64,000 bases of DNA from Trogon surrucura. Its lineage: Eukaryota; Chordata; Aves; Trogoniformes; Trogonidae. How positions within the stretch are numbered: position 1 is the first letter of the stretch; each line of letters begins with the position of its first letter. The notes below the pieces were generated by a model, which saw only the letters and a program-made list of their open reading frames with translations, was not told where the DNA came from and did not search any database. The translations under genes and the position numbers were made by a program. The DNA is taken from NCBI GenBank assembly GCA_020746105.1, contig CM036622.1, positions 37,487,477 through 37,551,476 on the forward strand, written 5' to 3'. This document shows, in pieces, positions 38,585-52,408 of the stretch.

Positions 38585-41500
38585 CTGTAATGACAAACAA
38601 CCACAGTAATTATGATCCATGAAGCTCCTGCAGGAGGCAGCAGTCAGAACATGCTAGCACACCAAGGATCAAAACCATACTCAGCTCACTGCTAACCTCC
38701 GACACTTCGGTGCCACATACGGCCTCTTGTCCTGGTCTGCAGCTGCCCATTTCAGGCTGTCACTCTTTAGAGACACTGACAGACCAGGTCCCGAATTACT
38801 GCCCCACCGCTAACTCCAGCTGCAGAGCACCTACAGTCCATCTGTGAGCCATATGCAGCTGGGCAGCACATCACCAGAGGCAGGCAATATTCCCATTGGT
38901 GGGCAACATGTCAGTCTCACAGGAGCACTGCAATTCTGAATGTGTGTGTTATCAAACATCATGCTGTCAAACATTCACAGTGAGCATGGCATTGTCACTC
39001 TCTGTAAGGTCCCTGCCTTGCTGTGCCTCTGTTCCAGCCAGCCTTCTCCACCAGCAGCAGGGAAAGGGAAAGGCTGGAAATGGGTTGTGCTCCCTCACCC
39101 CTTCCCCAAAACATTTCTCTCTTTGTGTAGTAAAGAAACAGAGGAAATCTGCTGTGACAGAAGCCTAGGAAGGAAGTGGGCAAGGGAGCAGGTTTGTGTT
39201 ACAGTCGGCGATTCTGAATCCCAGTGGGAGAGATTGTCCCAGCTGGCACAGGACTTCCCTGGAGATGTCTAACCAAGATGGTGAAATCCCACAGGATCAG
39301 GTCCTTGTCCTCAAAGCACAGGACGACCAGGTGGGATGCAGAGTGCTAGCAGTGGGGAAGAGGAACAAACACCTCCTCTGCCCATCTCCCTGTTCACTGG
39401 CCCTTTTTCCAAAGAGGTAAAAATTCTGCAGCCCCTGATGATCTGCTCATCAGCCCTGGCACTACCTATTACCTGTCCTCTCATTCAAACGGTTGGGTAT
39501 GAGAAGCAAGGAAGAGATAGTTAAGGCCATACGGAGAATCATATATCTTGTAGACATGCAGTCAGAAACTAACACAATGGTCTACATTTTCCTTGAGTAA
39601 TTTGTTGTTTTTCCAGAAACTAATTACTTGTTTAAATGTTTCCAGATGTGCCATATTTGTCCACGCCGGGCCACTCCCATGACTAAACCACGCACTGTGT
39701 CACCAGGCCTTCGTTACATAAAGTGGAGTGGCTTGTGCAAGACAGTCCCTGTGGAAGGCATTCCTCTACATCTATGATTATTTTCCTGCCTCATGCTCTC
39801 AAGTAGCAGCTGTTGCCTTTCTTCAATGACTTCTATGACTTAAATGCAATGCTGTGTTCAATAGACCCAGCAAAGGTCCAAAGCCTCCACTAAGCCCCTC
39901 CTTGGATTTTTTTTTTTACAGTCACCTTGTTCTCCTAAATGAGTATCCACCTCCCTGTTTTCTCTCCCACACTCCCCTTTCTCTCATTCTTGCCCCTGTC
40001 TTTGGAAATTCTGTTTTTCTTGTATGAGGTCCCTCAGCTTACTCCACTCCCCAAGACAGTACACAATATTTTGCAAACTGCCTTTCTGTGTCAGGGGAAT
40101 TCAGCCGCTAACAATCAAATGCTCATACTCTACGTGTAACTCATTTCTTCACGGGCTGCCCAGAAAAGAGAGCATGATCTCCTTTTCATAAATATATTTT
40201 AAAATAATACATTGATTTCTACAGAATAGTATTGGTGGTACAGTTCTGTTACATTATTACCGTGCATTACGATTTTAAGAACTTACTTTAGTGTAAGCCC
40301 TGAGCCAGGAAGACATAACACCAGGAAGAGTAACAAAGGATTTAACAAAATCTCTGCTGCGAATTTCAGTAGTGAAATGACACAACTGAGTATGCCGAGA
40401 AGCATACTGTAAGAATACAAAATTTTAAAAGGATGTCAGGATCCAATACAAAAATATCAGCACCTCTCTCCTAAGGGCATTTCAGCCAGAAAGATATTGA
40501 GTCCTTTTATAAGTGGAGACCTTCTGTCTGACTCTTACAGTACAGAAAATATAAATATCAGGCAGCCCTGAACAAAAGCCCCATTAGAGAAATTCATCAT
40601 CATCGAAGGCCTGACTTTGGAACTTGGCAATGAAAGATGCCAATTTAGAGAGGATCAGCATGAAATACATTCTAGCTATTAAAGATTCTGGACTTTTTCC
40701 CAGTTTTGCATTTAGTAGTCAAAGAAAACAACATATATTCAAAAACAGTGTCCATACACTCTGGTGTGCATGTGCTGAATGCCTCCTTGGAAACCCTGTC
40801 TTGACCACCAAGCAACTTGTGAAATCTTGTGCATGTGAAAGGCAGCCACATTAATCAAAGGCAGAATGCATATGTATTTAAGTATTTACAAACTACATGT
40901 ATTTACAAACATGAGGGCAAAAAGCATCACAAATTTTTATTTTCAAAATGTGAGGGAACACACTTAGATCCAAAGCCAGATAGCTATGCTGTTAATGTTT
41001 CTCACTTTGAATTGCCTAGCAAAGAATGCTGAAGAACAAACGCGGTTAAGAATAATGGGTCATGCATTAAAGAAAAAGCAAGGAAACAGGACAAGCTGAA
41101 CATTGTGGTTAGCAATTTCAGCAACATGAAAGTTTAGCCTTTTGAAAAACAACCACATATAAGAAGGAACTAAGGAGCTCTGGGATATTAAATACTAATC
41201 AAGAAAGAGGATAAGAAAACAACAGAAGTATCAAATTTTTTAATTCCTTATAGACATCCAAAATTCAAGAACAGAGACTACTACTAAAATTGATCAAAAG
41301 TCAAAGACTGACAAACAAAAATTTTCCTGTATACCCAACTCCAGCTCTCCCCTAGCAAGAAAGATAACCATGGATATCTCCAATAGGAAATTCCTTTATC
41401 CTTCACTCTATAACTATATAAGGGCTTCTTCTGCATCCTCCTCTCTTTCTGATAAGGGGATAAGCGTTTCCAAAATCCTGTTTCCAAACACAAATGACAA

Positions 41501-44500
41501 TGACAAAATCACCCAAGATGGAAGACTGATGTCTGTACAGGCAATAAACTGGAACTGCTATTTCAAAATACAGTCCTTGGATCAGAAACTGGGCTCTTTT
41601 TTTTTTCCTCATTTTGAATATTTAGACTCGTTTCTTTTTGCTGGGAAGATAGAGAAAATCCTAGCAGCTTGAACAACTCTAATTCCTTTTCATGCGTTAT
41701 CTTCCCTGATATACGTGTGAAACGTATACAACTTGCTTAATTCAGGGCTTTCTCCCACGCAACAGCTCCCTTTTCTTTTTATCTAATGCAGCAGTGAAGT
41801 CATGAACACTAAAACTGCATTATCACAGTAATTTCCACAGCAACAGAATGATTACAAGCTTTAAACTGGAGAGAAATCGTTGAAGAAAACCTCCTCCCAA
41901 ACAATGAGAGCAATGAGAACAATCTTTAAAGAGAGACTACTATGAAAACTTAAAGCTATACAAGTGAGTTTCAGAATTGTTAGGAAATATTCAGGCACTT
42001 CTTGAAGAACAGGAGGACTGAGGAAGGGCAAGGAGAGAGCAGAGTAATGACAGCAAGTGATCCAAGATCAGTCTGACCTCAAGTTAGTAGGGAGGTCTTA
42101 GACCAAAGCATTAGGTACCTTAGAAAAAGCTGCTTAGAAGATTCAATATTAGCTAAGGAGCAGTGTCTTTAAAATACCTGGCAAACCTTTTAGTTGGTAC
42201 TTTCAGCAAAACAGTGGGGATAAGGCAGATACATTATTCTTGAGTTTTACAGCCTACCACAGCAAGGAGCTGTGGTAGACACATGGACTCCAAAAAGGAA
42301 GAACAAAAAGTGAGAAGAAAAGCAAGGAACACGATGGAGACAGGGAACTGAAGGTGCCACAGATGAACTCCAGGAATGTGAACTGCTAAAGGGAAGCCTG
42401 CTTCATTCTTCCACAGATTTGGGACACTGTTCTGCTTTCCATTATGTACTACAGCAGGGATATTCAGTTATTAAGTTCTGGAAGAGCTGCTAACGAGGTC
42501 CTGGAGGAAGGAAGGGGACATTAAGGTGCATGGTGCTGATGCTTCCTCACTGCAGAGCAGAGCAGAGGTGGCTGAGGTGACCAATCCCAGGATGACAAAC
42601 CCTCCCAGGGCAGCTGTGATCTCTCTCACCTCCCCAGACCGGGTGATGGCCACAGTCAGGACAGGCAGTGACTTGCCTGCACCACTAGAGCATGCCCTGC
42701 CATTATACTTCTACAGCAATGTTTCATGCCCAAAACTAGAGCTACTTATGATAACTGTTCATTTCTAGGACATAGACCATGGGCAAAGCTGTTCTGTTTG
42801 GATGGGCTGAGAGTGTGTGTCCCTGTCTAAAAGTGCAGCTAGGAATGGGCCACTCACTAATGTTAAGTAGCAAAAGTGATCTGAGGAACCCTTGCGAAAG
42901 CAGCAAATACAGGGTCACATTCCACAAAGAGATCAAGGTTGCTGTATGCGTGTGCTCAAGCAAGTAAGTCTAGCATAAATCTCTTTTCTTACATATTCCT
43001 TTGTCTTCTTTCGGCAATCACATCTTTCCTGTCTTCCAAGCAAGCACAAACCAAAACTACTAGTTACAGTGAAAACAGCTGCTTATGCGCAACTCCCTCC
43101 CGGTTTTCTGGAACTAAATTTACCGTCGGCCATATAAAAAAAAAACTCAGCAGCTCCAAGGTTATAATTCGGGAAAGTGAAATAAAAAGAGACAAAAAAA
43201 AACCCCTCACACGTTAGCATTCCAATCCAGAATCCCATCTGTCTTCTTAATCTGATTGTTGAGATTTTACTAAGTTTAAATTTTCTCTGAGCAATCCTTC
43301 CTGTGCCATCTGCTTTATGAACAATGCTGCCTCCTCTGAAATACAAGTAACTTTAAGACAACTATTTCTGCAGTTGCAGCCTCTCTTAGACTCATAACTG
43401 CTCTGTATATTGCAGTGAACTCTCACTAGGAACAGTTGCCTTCAGAACTGGTATCATCAGTGCTGGCTTCTACGACCAAACTTCTGAAAAGTGAAAAGCA
43501 CTGTTTTTGTGACTTTTTTTTTGTGGTGGGTTTGTTTGTTTGTTTTAAAACCAAACCAGTAGTGTTACACATAAAGAAAAATCCTGAGGTATCTGACGGC
43601 ACACTGTATGATCTCAAATACTGAAATAAACAGAGAAAAGTTATGACACAGACTGGAAGCCAAAGATGACAATCCTATTTAGGTCCCAATCCTGCAATTT
43701 GGTTTCTGTGCACATCCCCCCCGTCAGGCAGACTCCCACTGACGTCTGCTGGACAGATGATCTCTTTCGGGAAAAGTCTGACACAGGCAGCCCTTATCAT
43801 TTATCTTTTCCTCTGGGGGTCCCCATCCATGGACAATGTCAGGATATTACCAAAGAAAGAGATATTTAAATTATCTAGGTTTTGACTGGGGAAAGAAAAC
43901 TTCCTGCTCATTTAAAAAATGCTATTATGAACTTTATTTAAAATGGTATCCTCTGCTCTGACTGAGCTTACTGGCAACCTGCCTGGTTTTGAATCCTACA
44001 TGCCAAATGGATAAGCCTTGCTGCCTCTTAACCTTTCGCCCGTGTGCAAGGTCACTTCTCAGCCAAACAATAGGATTTTCATTTATCTGAAGGAAAACAT
44101 TTTCCTAGAAAAAGGAGTGTTCCCCTTCCGTTAGCCACAGATGCCAACTCAAGCATTTACATACTACCACATCTTGCTAATATAGTGCATCAAGAAGGCT
44201 CCACCAACAACTAGGCTTCAAAATAGTAGCAGAGTAAGTTCATACAAAGAAAAAGCAAACATGTATGTAAAATTCTTCCAGAAGCTCACAGACTCTGATC
44301 TTCATTGATGTCATCACCTGAAAAGTAAGCTCAGAAGTACCACACCAAACGGCAAACCAGCCACGCTTGCACAAGATTCGCAGCAAAGACAATGACATCC
44401 TCTGTTCAGAACAGGAAAACCAGCGGTGCTACACAGCCTTCTCCTCCACCACAGGTGACCAAGGTTTCAACTGAGGTGAGCATCTGCCACTGATTTCCAG

Positions 44501-45780
44501 CGAACCCGACCACGCAGAGGGTGGGGCACAGGAGGTCTGCTTCTGCTTGTTGCTGTTCAGTGATTGAGATCATACCAGGACTGCTGCAGTTGCTGACATC
44601 AAGAAGAAAGATCCTTACTTCTGTCCACAGCACTGGTAAGAACTCTAGAAAGGATGACACAGGAGGACTTGATTCTCAGGGCCAGACTTCAAAGAGCCAC
44701 ATAAAAATCCAGGGGACAGAGAAGCAGCCTTGGGACTGGCCATCTGAAGAACCCAACCTCTTCAGTTATTACAAGAGAAGGCTGGATCACTGTGTGTAAC
44801 AGGGAAACTGCAAAAAACAAGTCAGCTGAGGACCTTCAGCCTTGCTGACAGAGACACAGTGTGACTCAACAGCTGTACATGAACTTAAGCAAATTCAGGT
44901 GCCGTTTCTTTGCAACAAGAGAGCAGCTTACTACATGGCAGATTCACTCGTGCTAACAGACTATGGGAAGATTTATTCGCCTTTTTTTTTTTATAGTTTT
45001 AATTTTAGTTCTAGATGTTAAAGCTTACGATTGACATTTCATTCCGGAGTTAAGAGAATTAATGTTTGATTCCAGAACATTTACAAAACCAGACCAAATG
45101 GTTGTGTGTGGTGATTCCTTCTAGCACTGCAATCTGAATTTGCTAAACATCTCTCCACTTTACAGGTCATGGGGAAGACTGTGAGCACAGCCGTCTGCAC
45201 ACTCTGAGCACTTGTAGTGTGATGACTATAACCCTCACACCTCAGAAACCGAGAAGGAACTCTTTTTCCCCCAAATGTACAACTGACTGATTTCTGAGTT
45301 TATCTTTTATTCCTCACCTTTCCTGAGAAACAGCAGAGATCTAATGCAACAGGAGCTGCATGCTCCAATCTCTCAGCTGGTGCAGAGAAGAAGCCCCTCT
45401 GTGATGCCCGATCAATCCCCCTTGCCCATCTCATCTCAGAGGACACGCAGGACCTGGGCTTGCAGAGAAGGCTGCTCTCAGGTGGCGCTTGAGGCTTTTC
45501 CACCCATCTCTGCAGCACGGTTTGATTCACCTGCATTTCTCATCTAACATTCCTTGCCACTGCAAGTGCCTCAAGTCTTGCTCGTACTGTGGCTGTTTCC
45601 TCTAGCGCACAAGAATTTAATTTCCAGGGGACTGAAATGGCTTATCTTAACTAAAATAGACTCATTCCTCAATATTCAAATAATGCAGAGTGGTCTGTGA
45701 TAGGAAGGTCAGACAGCTGCCCCACTTGCCTCTTCAAGTTTAAAATCTATTAAACAAAGCATTTGGAAAATAAAATGATA

Positions 45781-45845
45781 AATCATAGAATCATAGAATG
45801 CACTGGGTTGGAAGGGACCTTTAAAGGTCATCTGCTCCAACCCCA
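45781..45845 (-). mobile_element. CR1 LINE, extreme 3' end
   Basis: The plus strand reads AATCATAGAATCATAGAATG then GGTTGGAAGGGACCTTTAAA and GGTCATCTGCTCCAACCCC, the reverse complement of the last ~65 bases of CR1. The two ATTCTATG units of the 3' tail are present. It is strongly 5'-truncated. Confidence 0.85.
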
Positions 45846-48800
45846 ATATATACACTAGTTTATCTCAAAATACATTATCTCCTAGTGATAACGCACACAA
45901 TTTTTAACAAAATGTCACAAAAGGAACTCTAGTATAAGAACTAGAGCAATTTGTGCCATCTCCCTTGACAACGAGGCTACTGTACAACCATGTACTCAAG
46001 GGGAAGGGAGGGGCAGTTAAAGGCTAATAAAATAAAGACATTCATCACATAACTGTCCAACATTTAAAAGAGGATTTGCATATCCTGACCTGCTAGAGCC
46101 TAGGGCATTACCACCAAAATTAATTTCTTGGAAAAAAAAGGCAGGAATTCGCTTTAATTAAAAAAAGTGAGAGCTATGTGCATAATGCCCAGATGAGACT
46201 CTGATACCCTATTGTTAAGTGATTAAACAAGCATTTATAATTAACTTGAAACTCACACGACTATGAAACTCATGAATAGCAATAGTTGCATTAACAGGTC
46301 TGCCTTTGATCTCTACAGGAACTGTGCACGACACAAACTAATTTCATTTTCAAACCTTGCCTTTTAGACATGGAATTATATAAAGATACTGTCATAGAGC
46401 GCAGATGAAAGTTGAGTTTCAAAGCTTCAGCTTGCCACACGCATAATGCATTCTTTACAAGACATGAAAAAGTAATCCCTCCTTAAAACATTCTTTTTTT
46501 CCTAATAGAGTCCTTTGAAAGTCTGTTTGGAGATCAATATGGAATGAAAAGTTAATGCACCGATATTTTTCAGTTGCTGAGTATTAGAATTCTCCACTGA
46601 CTCAAACAAGACCACAGCTGATTTTGCAACATCAGCTCTGAGGATAACACCACACTGAGCTCAGCTGCTGCAAAGCTCACAGGGATTTTAAGCCAACTTT
46701 ATACCTACTGCATCACCCACCTAGTTTGGGGGAGGGCAGAAAGGGAAAGCTTGGATTTGCTTAGCCATGAGTGGATATGCTACATCTTCTTGGAACAACG
46801 TTTTCCTAATTCTGTTAATAATAGTATGCATCCGATGAAAACAATTTAAAGCAGATGTATTCTATGTTTAAGTGAACCAGTGTATGTGCAGTGGGGCAGG
46901 GAGGAGACAAGCACTTTTTTTTTTCCTTATTTCCAAGTAGCTTTAATTTTAGGTTTAATCTCTACTTATTTCCAAACCCTGTTGTGAAAGCAAAGCTAGA
47001 GATCACTTCAGAAGAGTATATTTTTACCTGAGTTGTTTTTTGTTTTTTTTTTAAACAAACCACTGTAACAATTCAAGCAAACCCAGCTCAAGTGACTCTC
47101 TACATTCCCACTGCAGTTTGCAGTACAGACTTCCACTTCCATCTCAGTGCTCCACTGACTAATACAGGTACAGAGGCAAATTCTTGCATTAAAATTTTAT
47201 CTAGGCACTTGCACATTCTCTTTTTTCAAATAACTAGTCAATTTATATTCATTTCATTCCTTGAATCATTATCCCCAGCTGGCAGACAGGAAAATTAAGC
47301 CTAGGTGAAGCTACCCACGGTAACTGCCTCATTCCTACAGCCCAGACAGCCCCAGCAGAGCCCTGCAGGGTGACAAGGACCTCAGCATAGCAAATCAGCT
47401 ACTCCAGGGCAAAACCAGGAGCATCCCTTCCCCTCCCACCTCTGTGGCCCAGCTGCGGAGTCCTGCTCCTTCTCTTGTGCTGCTCTGCTGCTCCTTGGAC
47501 CTGTCACCTGTCACTAACCCAGCACAAAACCAGCCTCACAAGACGAACAGCTCGTTCTCATTGCCAGGTTATCAGGTTGAGCTGCTGAAGAGATGCAGCC
47601 CCAACCGTCAAAGTCACCAGGTGAGGGGGCGGAGAGTCATGAAGTCTTCTGGCCAAGTGCTACGCTGGTGGAGGAAAAGAAGGGAAGCAGGACCACCCCT
47701 GCTGGTTCATGGGCAATTAGGTCTGCTCAGCTGTGCCACTAAACCACAGCCTGGGCGTCGTCTTCAAGTAACTGCACCCCTACGGTCACTTCGGAAAGCT
47801 GCCGGTCTCTTGCTTTGCACAAGCTTTAGGTCGGTGCCCGACATAAACAGCGTTAGTCCCAAATCCCAAAGCGAACCCCAAATAACTTCCCAAGTACAGT
47901 AGCTCTACCGCTGCACATCCGCACGGCAGAGGTACCCCTCCTGCGCCGTAAGGACGGGATGCTTGCGACAGCGCCAGGGAAGGGTTTGATCTGGAGCCGT
48001 GAGGATTTCTGCAGGGCCGCTGTGCAGGGTTTCCAACCGCACCTCAACACCCAAAACCTCTACAGCCACAGTTGGCACTTCTGTCTGGGTAGAAGGCAGA
48101 AGTTACTGCTGGTTCCTCTTGGCCCTAAAAAGCTTGCTTTCTTGAACATTTCTACATGGAGATAGTCAGTGGCTGTGACTTCTGTTTTCTCTTCACTATA
48201 ACATGAGGATAAATCACCTAGAATTAATTACCTACATTTAAACTTTCTTATCCTCAAAAAATATTTATCATATTTTCAAGTTTTTGAGATTTTTCTGTTC
48301 AAAACAATGTTCATATTTCCTCATTTGGAATAACCAAATTAAAAAAAAATAATTAATTAACCTGTGATCTCGGTCTTCTTCCAGATAATGAGTTTAAATA
48401 AAATATGACCCACTACAGTTCCCTTCATCTGAACACTGTAAAGCATCCCCAGCTTGACACATGGCCATTTGTCATTACCCTTTGTTTACTCCTTCATCCA
48501 ATCTCAGCCATGCAGAAGCCTTCTCATCCAAGTCAATTAATTTTTCAATTAATATTTTTGAACCAAGCCACTGTACTGTCTATATTTCAGCTGTGATGAC
48601 TGCATATATATGCAGAGCACGACAACTGACTCAACGACCAAAACTTGCTTCGGTTTAAATTACTATAAGAACCACGGTGATCTTAATTCTTGGCAGGGGA
48701 TTAATTTTAGGGCTGTTAAGAATTTATGAGGAAAAAAATTTGTAATCAGACTAAAACTGTGAATTAAAAAAATTACTTTCTATTCCCCTACACTATAAGT

Positions 48801-49070
48801 CAATTATGTAAATCAGAAATTATTGGCTCTTCCAGAAATTCACAATCCTAACTGGGAAGTACAGTTACACTTGAAACATTAAGCTTTCTTACAGACTCAT
48901 TTTCTATAAAAAACACAAAGTGACAATGATCACGCTGCTTATCCAGCTTATATTGCTTTCCATGACTGGCAAAAGCACTGGAGCGTACTTTTGTATTTCT
49001 TGGTCACCTCACAGCTCTGATTCTCAGCAGTGCTCATCACAGACCCATAACTACCCCTGTAGTTAGGGCA

Positions 49071-49232
49071 CAAAGGTTTTCAACCTGGGGGTCCGTGGCC
49101 CAGGCTTTGGGAATGAGTGGAAGTGCCTCGGAGAAGCGTGCTGTGTAACTGCCTGCCTACGGGGGTCTGAAGGGGATGGCAGTTTGCCAAAGGACTCTTG
49201 GGGTTCACAAATCAAAATGCTGAAAACCAATG
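49071..49232. mobile_element. Non-autonomous hAT-like DNA transposon (MITE)
   Basis: The left end CAAAGGTTTTCAACC and the reverse complement of the right end, CATTGGTTTTCAGC, form terminal inverted repeats that resemble the CAGNGGTTCTCAAC start of hAT-Charlie elements. The interior, with GGGGGTCCGTGG and GGGGTTCACAAATC, is typical of such relics. It is 162 bp, too short for a transposase. The 8-bp flanks (TTAGGGCA and AACCAGAG) do not match, so any target-site duplication has decayed or the borders are slightly off. Confidence 0.55.
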
Positions 49233-52151
49233 AACCAGAGCAGAAATGGCTGATCAAACGTATCAGTGAATTATCTGTTCTCTTTAGAGATAAATCTCAA
49301 TGTGAAGTGCTGTGACTGGGCAATAAATGATGGAAGAAGGCTGAGGAGATGGGCAAGGGCGACATGCCCTGAAGCCCAGGGAATAATGCAGGGTGTGACT
49401 GACCGCAGCTGCTGCAAGCAGAGCTGACTTTATCTCAGCACAAATGGGACCCGAGGGTGGCCTTTGTTTCAGATGAACAGCTATGTCAGTTGACTGCGTC
49501 AATTCTTTCTTGAGAGCGAGAACGTCTCCTACACCAGCATAGGGAGAGGGTATATACATAGCAGAGGCTATAAAAACTAAACAACTAACAACAGAAACAA
49601 ATTAATTCAAAGAGGGCTTGAGCTGGTCTGGTGATGCTAGCACTATGATGCTGAGCATTATTATGGAGACCAGAAACAAGTATCTCATTGCTGTATTTCC
49701 TATTTGCTAAATGCAAATTACACTGGTATTCTGTATCACTGTGTTAAATCAGAAAAACCCACATAATGTTAAATATCTTCAGATAAATACATTTGATATT
49801 AAACATTTTACCCTCCACATGTGGCCTAGCTAAAAGAGTCCAATCAGAGAGCGCATGACTGACAACTGCTCATATTATTTACTAGCTTGTCCATTTGAAA
49901 ACAGGAAGGGGTTATTGCTTACACTCTGCCATAAACCCATTTTAGATAGTTACAGCGGTACACACATTGCTCAAGCTCACTCCCACAGCACAGAATCCCT
50001 CACATTCTTTCACTTTACCTCTTCTGTTTCATATACTTGTGCTGCACAACACACATCTGTTTAGAAGTAACACTATCACGAAGGGCTGCTGGCATTTTGA
50101 GTTTGACAAATACGTCCACTTTCCCATTAACAAGCAGATACACAGAACTGAAAACATTCCAGCAGCGCTCTCTGCTTCCTTGGCACAGACAGCAACATGA
50201 ATATTTTGTAAGCCGTTTAGTCTATGCATTAAGCAAGCTTTTTAAAGCATATACTGGTTTAAGCAAACAGCTGTACATTTGGAAAGTGATCTACTGTGCA
50301 CAAGCAATGTTTAAAGGGGAAGTAAGAGGAAGGAATTTCTAAAAAAACCTAAATCATACAGATGCTAAACTTATACACAGAAGCTGCATTAACAGGATGT
50401 CTGGGGGAATGTGCTGGGAAGCAAATGAAAAAGTACATATGCAAGACCAATAATCAGCTTCTGAAGGGGCAAAATATGCTCTGTTATGTTGCCCCTAAGA
50501 CAAATACAAGGTTATTAGGTGAAGGGTTCACGGATGTTACGCAAACATGCATCTATATACGTATGATAAATTAAACTCAAAATACAAGGTACAGGTAACT
50601 ACACTAAAAAATGACAGCATTTTCTTGAGTTTACTTGACACTATCAGTCCATAAAACTGCCCTGAAACCCATTCTAGAAAGACGTTTACAGATACTTTCT
50701 TGAAGTTAAGAAAATATGTATTTCACACAGAGATAATACTCTCTTTGTTGCTGCTGTTTGTGATTAATTCCGTTCTCACACTTACAGAGGAACTGCTAAG
50801 AAAACTAACAGTATACGACAGGTAACCAGTATTCTAAAGGAACCAGACCAATAAATTTAAAACCTATTCTACCATTTTTCATGATAAATACAAGTCCAAT
50901 GAGTACTGCAGGAGTGCTAACTGCCTTATACATATGTAAAATAGAGATAAAAAAATCCTCATCTTCCCTCCTGAAATTTAACAGCATTAGGAAATCCATA
51001 AATACCAATTTTAAGCAGTACATTCAGTATCATTCCATCCACTTCTCTGAACTACTGTAGACTTTATTTTAAAGTTCAAATAACTTGAACTTGTTCTGGG
51101 ATTTGGGAAATTAACATTGCACAATACAAAAATAAGGTATTCTTCCTGCTTCACTGAGCAATGTTCTAAATATCAAAATTGCTCTTTGCTTTTTTCCCCT
51201 TTTTCACATTAGGCCCTGGGAAAAAAACCCAAACACGCAACCCAATGGACGTGCGTGTGGATACACACACTCACAATCCACAGCAAGCAGTTGGATCTTT
51301 ACAGGAAAGCTGATGTATTTATTTCAACAATCAGTCTAATAACGCAAGCGGCCAGTTGTTCTCTTGAGGTTACAAAATTACTTAAGGGAAAAGTAAATGA
51401 CAGCAGATTGCTCTTATTGCTCAAAGCCAGCCCGAATTCCCAGGCAGTCTTGTGCTACCGTACCAGTACAGAGAGTTTAGCCATCAGCTGGCAGAGCACA
51501 AAGTGCATATGGAGCAGGGAGGTTACAAAATGTAACAGCGCTCATCCAGCAGGAATTGGATGTCTACTCCAAGGATGCTGATGATCTGCTGAGTTGCCTT
51601 GGATGTTTATAAGGAGAAAAGGACGCTGGCTCCACTACTTTGGTAGAGCATCAGCCAACACAGCGCAGATGAACAATGACAGTTCTGATCCTACACAGTT
51701 ACAACAAAACTATACAGGCATACGAACATCCTCTACCCACATACAAGTGGACCTAGTACAGGTGAGACAAAACAATTAAAAATCAAGTTGCCTTAAATGG
51801 TAATGTAAAACAGCATATCCGCAGACTCAAGTTTCTCCCAGAAATGGCAGAGTTACAGCAACGCCAAGATGTTCAATGTTAGCAAGAAGGATTTTAACTT
51901 TGGCTGCGGACCATTTGATCAGATATTCCCAAGTGAGTGAAAAGCATGGCAAGTAACAAACACTAACAGCTAATGTGAATGAAACAACCTTTAATATATG
52001 AATTTTAAGTTCATCTTTCCAGCCATTAAATGAAAATTTAAAAAAGAGTTGAAATTATTTTGTGGTTATATTCACATGGACCACAAAATCTTTGGGATCA
52101 TAAATAACACGTAACATGTAAGATAATCACTGAGCTACGTATAGACATTCA

Positions 52152-52408
52152 TAAGGGGTAATGGGCTGAAACTGGAACATAAGAGGTTCCGCTTAAACTC
52201 GAGAAGAAACTTCTTCTCAGTGAGGGTGACGGAGCACTGGAACAGGCTGCCCAGAGAGGTTGTGGAGTCTCCTTCTCCAGAGACATTCAAGACCTGCCTG
52301 GACACGTTCCTATGTAGCATTATCTAGGCATTCCTGCTCTGGCAGGGGGATTGGACTTGATGATCTTTCGGGGTCCCTTCCAATCCCTAACATTCTGTGA
52401 TTCTGTGA
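52152..52408 (+). mobile_element. CR1 LINE, 3' fragment
   Basis: Runs from GGGGTAATGGGCTGAAACTG through the coding end (GAGGGTGACGGAGCACTGGA, encoding [15 protein letters not shown]), then TGATCTTTCGGGGTCCCTTC, to the tail ATTCTGTGATTCTGTG. It is about 257 bp and well preserved. A minus-strand open frame at 52135-52320 is its shadow. Confidence 0.92.

Noticed and set aside
38585-38600. In-frame ATG at 38600 as the FAM171A1 start
   Set aside because: It lies upstream of a good acceptor and no signal peptide follows; the family has an earlier exon with one.
47444-47902. 152-codon plus-strand open frame
   Set aside because: It lies in a GC-richer part of intron 1 with biased composition. No recognisable domain and no splice or promoter context.
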